Positions 6,374 through 7,397 of a DNA stretch of 7,397 bases are shown one piece after another; position 1 is the first letter of the stretch, and every line of letters begins with the position of its first letter. The DNA lies in assembly GCA_903931645.1 (NCBI GenBank), contig CAIZDF010000150.1:1-7397 (forward strand), given 5' to 3'. The translations under genes were made by a program, and so were the position numbers. The stretch comes from an uncultured Tolumonas sp. (GTDB lineage: Bacteria > Pseudomonadota > Gammaproteobacteria > Enterobacterales > Aeromonadaceae). Below the pieces are notes generated by a model. The model was not told the DNA's origin. It ran no database searches and saw nothing but the letters and a program-made list of their open reading frames with translations.

Positions 6374-6850
6374 ATGACAGAAGCAGTAAATAACACCGCA
6401 GCAGAACCAGAATTCCAGATCCAACGCATTTATGTAAAAGATGTTTCTTTTGAAGCACCGAATACACCGGTTGTCTTCCAGAAAGAGTGGCAACCAGAAG
6501 TGAAGCTGGATATGGACACGCAAACTCAGGTTCTGGGTCAGGATGTGTACGAAGTTGCGCTGACTTTGACCGTGACTTGTAAACTGGGCGAAGAAACCGC
6601 GTTCCTGTGTGAAGTGAAACAAGCGGGTATATTTACTGCCTCTAATCTTGATGCTCAAAGCCTGGCACATTGTCTGGGCGCATTTTGCCCGAACATTCTG
6701 TTTCCTTATGCACGTGAAACGATTGCCAGCTTGGTCAGCCGTGGTTCATTCCCACAACTGAACCTGGCTCCAGTTAACTTTGATGCACTGTTTGCTTCAC
6801 ATATTGCGCAACTGGAAGCAGAACAAGCACCTGTTGGCGCAGTACAGTAA
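6374..6850 (+). CDS. secB: Protein-export chaperone SecB
   Basis: Cytosolic tetrameric chaperone that keeps precursors unfolded and delivers them to SecA for export through SecYEG. The 158 residues compare with 155 in E. coli. Family signatures are clear: [17 protein letters not shown] at 14-30 near the N-terminus, the [10 protein letters not shown] strand at 58-67, and the highly conserved [11 protein letters not shown] at 105-115 followed by [19 protein letters not shown] at 121-139. The C-terminal tail is short and acidic before ending in AVQ. A ribosome site AAAGGG lies 7 nt before the ATG. The 50-nt gap after yibN has no terminator, and the stop codon overlaps the gpsA start, so co-transcription is likely. 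Confidence 0.97.
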   Translation: MTEAVNNTAAEPEFQIQRIYVKDVSFEAPNTPVVFQKEWQPEVKLDMDTQTQVLGQDVYEVALTLTVTCKLGEETAFLCEVKQAGIFTASNLDAQSLAHCLGAFCPNILFPYARETIASLVSRGSFPQLNLAPVNFDALFASHIAQLEAEQAPVGAVQ

Positions 6851-7397
6851 TGGATTCATCCGCAGTACTGAGTGTTTTGGGGGCGGGGTCTTACGGCACC
6901 GCCCTTGCCATTTCTCTGGCCCGCAAAGGCCAGCCAGTGTTGCTGTGGGGGCATGATCCGCAGCAGGTTACGCGTTTACAGCAAGATCGCTGTAATCAGG
7001 AGTTTCTGCCGGATGTTCCGTTTCCTGATTCATTACAACTAACCGATGATCTGGCGTATGCCGTTTCCGCCAGCCGTGATTTGCTGGTAGTGGTGCCCAG
7101 CCATGTGTTTGGTGACGTATTGCAGCGGATCAAACCGTTCCTGCGTGAAGATACCCGCGTTGCCTGGGCAACTAAAGGTCTTGAGCCGGAACAGGGTCGT
7201 CTGTTGGGGGAAGTGGCACATGAGATTTTAGGTGCGCAGATCCCGCTGGCCGTATTATCAGGGCCAACTTTTGCCCGTGAATTGGCCGCCGGAATGCCGA
7301 CCGCTATTGCGGTGGCAGGAACGAATGACCAGTTTACCGCTGACATGTCAGCACTGATGCACTGTGGTAAATCATTCCGTGTGTATTCCAATCCTGA
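6850..7397 (+). CDS. gpsA: NAD(P)+-dependent glycerol-3-phosphate dehydrogenase (5' part, runs off the window)
   Basis: Makes sn-glycerol 3-phosphate from dihydroxyacetone phosphate for phospholipid synthesis; cytoplasmic. The ATG at 6850-6852 shares its first base with the secB stop (TAATG), the usual sign of translational coupling, and there is no strong ribosome site of its own. The window contains 182 complete codons of a family normally 330-340 residues long. Seen: the nucleotide-binding glycine motif [10 protein letters not shown] at 11-20, VVPSH at 81-85, ATKGLE at 107-112 and LSGPTFARE at 136-144, all in the expected order. The catalytic lysine and substrate-binding half lie mostly beyond the edge. 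secB followed by gpsA matches the E. coli order. Confidence 0.96.
   Translation, partial: MDSSAVLSVLGAGSYGTALAISLARKGQPVLLWGHDPQQVTRLQQDRCNQEFLPDVPFPDSLQLTDDLAYAVSASRDLLVVVPSHVFGDVLQRIKPFLREDTRVAWATKGLEPEQGRLLGEVAHEILGAQIPLAVLSGPTFARELAAGMPTAIAVAGTNDQFTADMSALMHCGKSFRVYSNP

Noticed and set aside
6356..6670. 104-codon minus-strand frame opposite secB
   Set aside because: secB is unmistakable on the plus strand; the opposite product has no recognisable domain.
6996..7391. 131-codon minus-strand frame opposite gpsA
   Set aside because: The plus strand encodes a clear GpsA with [15 protein letters not shown] and SGPTFA; the opposite frame is low in recognisable structure.
1..7397. CRISPR arrays, tRNA or rRNA genes, transposases, phage genes
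   Set aside because: No repeat-spacer pattern, no cloverleaf or rRNA-like sequence and no mobile-element protein was seen; the only mobile-type sequence is the ERIC repeat.

Overview
The window carries seven protein-coding genes of a gammaproteobacterium with balanced base composition. Gene content and order (gpmI-envC divergent from yibN-secB-gpsA) match the conserved block around E. coli gpmM/envC/yibN/secB/gpsA. The hcp-hcr pair attached downstream and the absence of grxC point away from the Enterobacterales. An Aeromonadales-like genome (for example Tolumonas) is my best guess; it is a guess from protein similarity remembered, not from a search.

Layout. Positions 5-2710 (minus strand) hold hcp followed by hcr, the hybrid-cluster protein and its NADH-dependent reductase, which detoxify nitric oxide and related nitrogen species under low oxygen. 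A 128-bp ERIC-type palindromic repeat and a separate hairpin lie between them. Hcr ends at a stop codon before its usual C-terminal ferredoxin domain. Positions 2711-2883 are a dense regulatory region: a -24/-12 (sigma-54-like) promoter for hcp, three near-identical GT-N7-AC sites of the NorR type upstream of it, and the intrinsic terminator of the upstream operon, whose two arms contain two of those three sites. Positions 2884-5688 (minus strand) hold gpmI and envC, glycolytic phosphoglycerate mutase and the activator of cell-division amidases. The envC signal-peptide codons also spell a hairpin plus nine-T tract that looks like an intrinsic terminator in the sense direction. Positions 5689-5891 are the divergent intergenic region. 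Positions 5892-7397 (plus strand) hold yibN (membrane-anchored rhodanese), secB (export chaperone) and the first 182 codons of gpsA (glycerol-3-phosphate dehydrogenase), in a likely operon with a one-base secB/gpsA overlap.

The genes themselves are ordinary. The notable content is in signals: a probable NO-responsive sigma-54 control region overlapping a terminator, a terminator written inside coding sequence, a mobile palindromic repeat inside the hcp-hcr operon, and a shortened Hcr.
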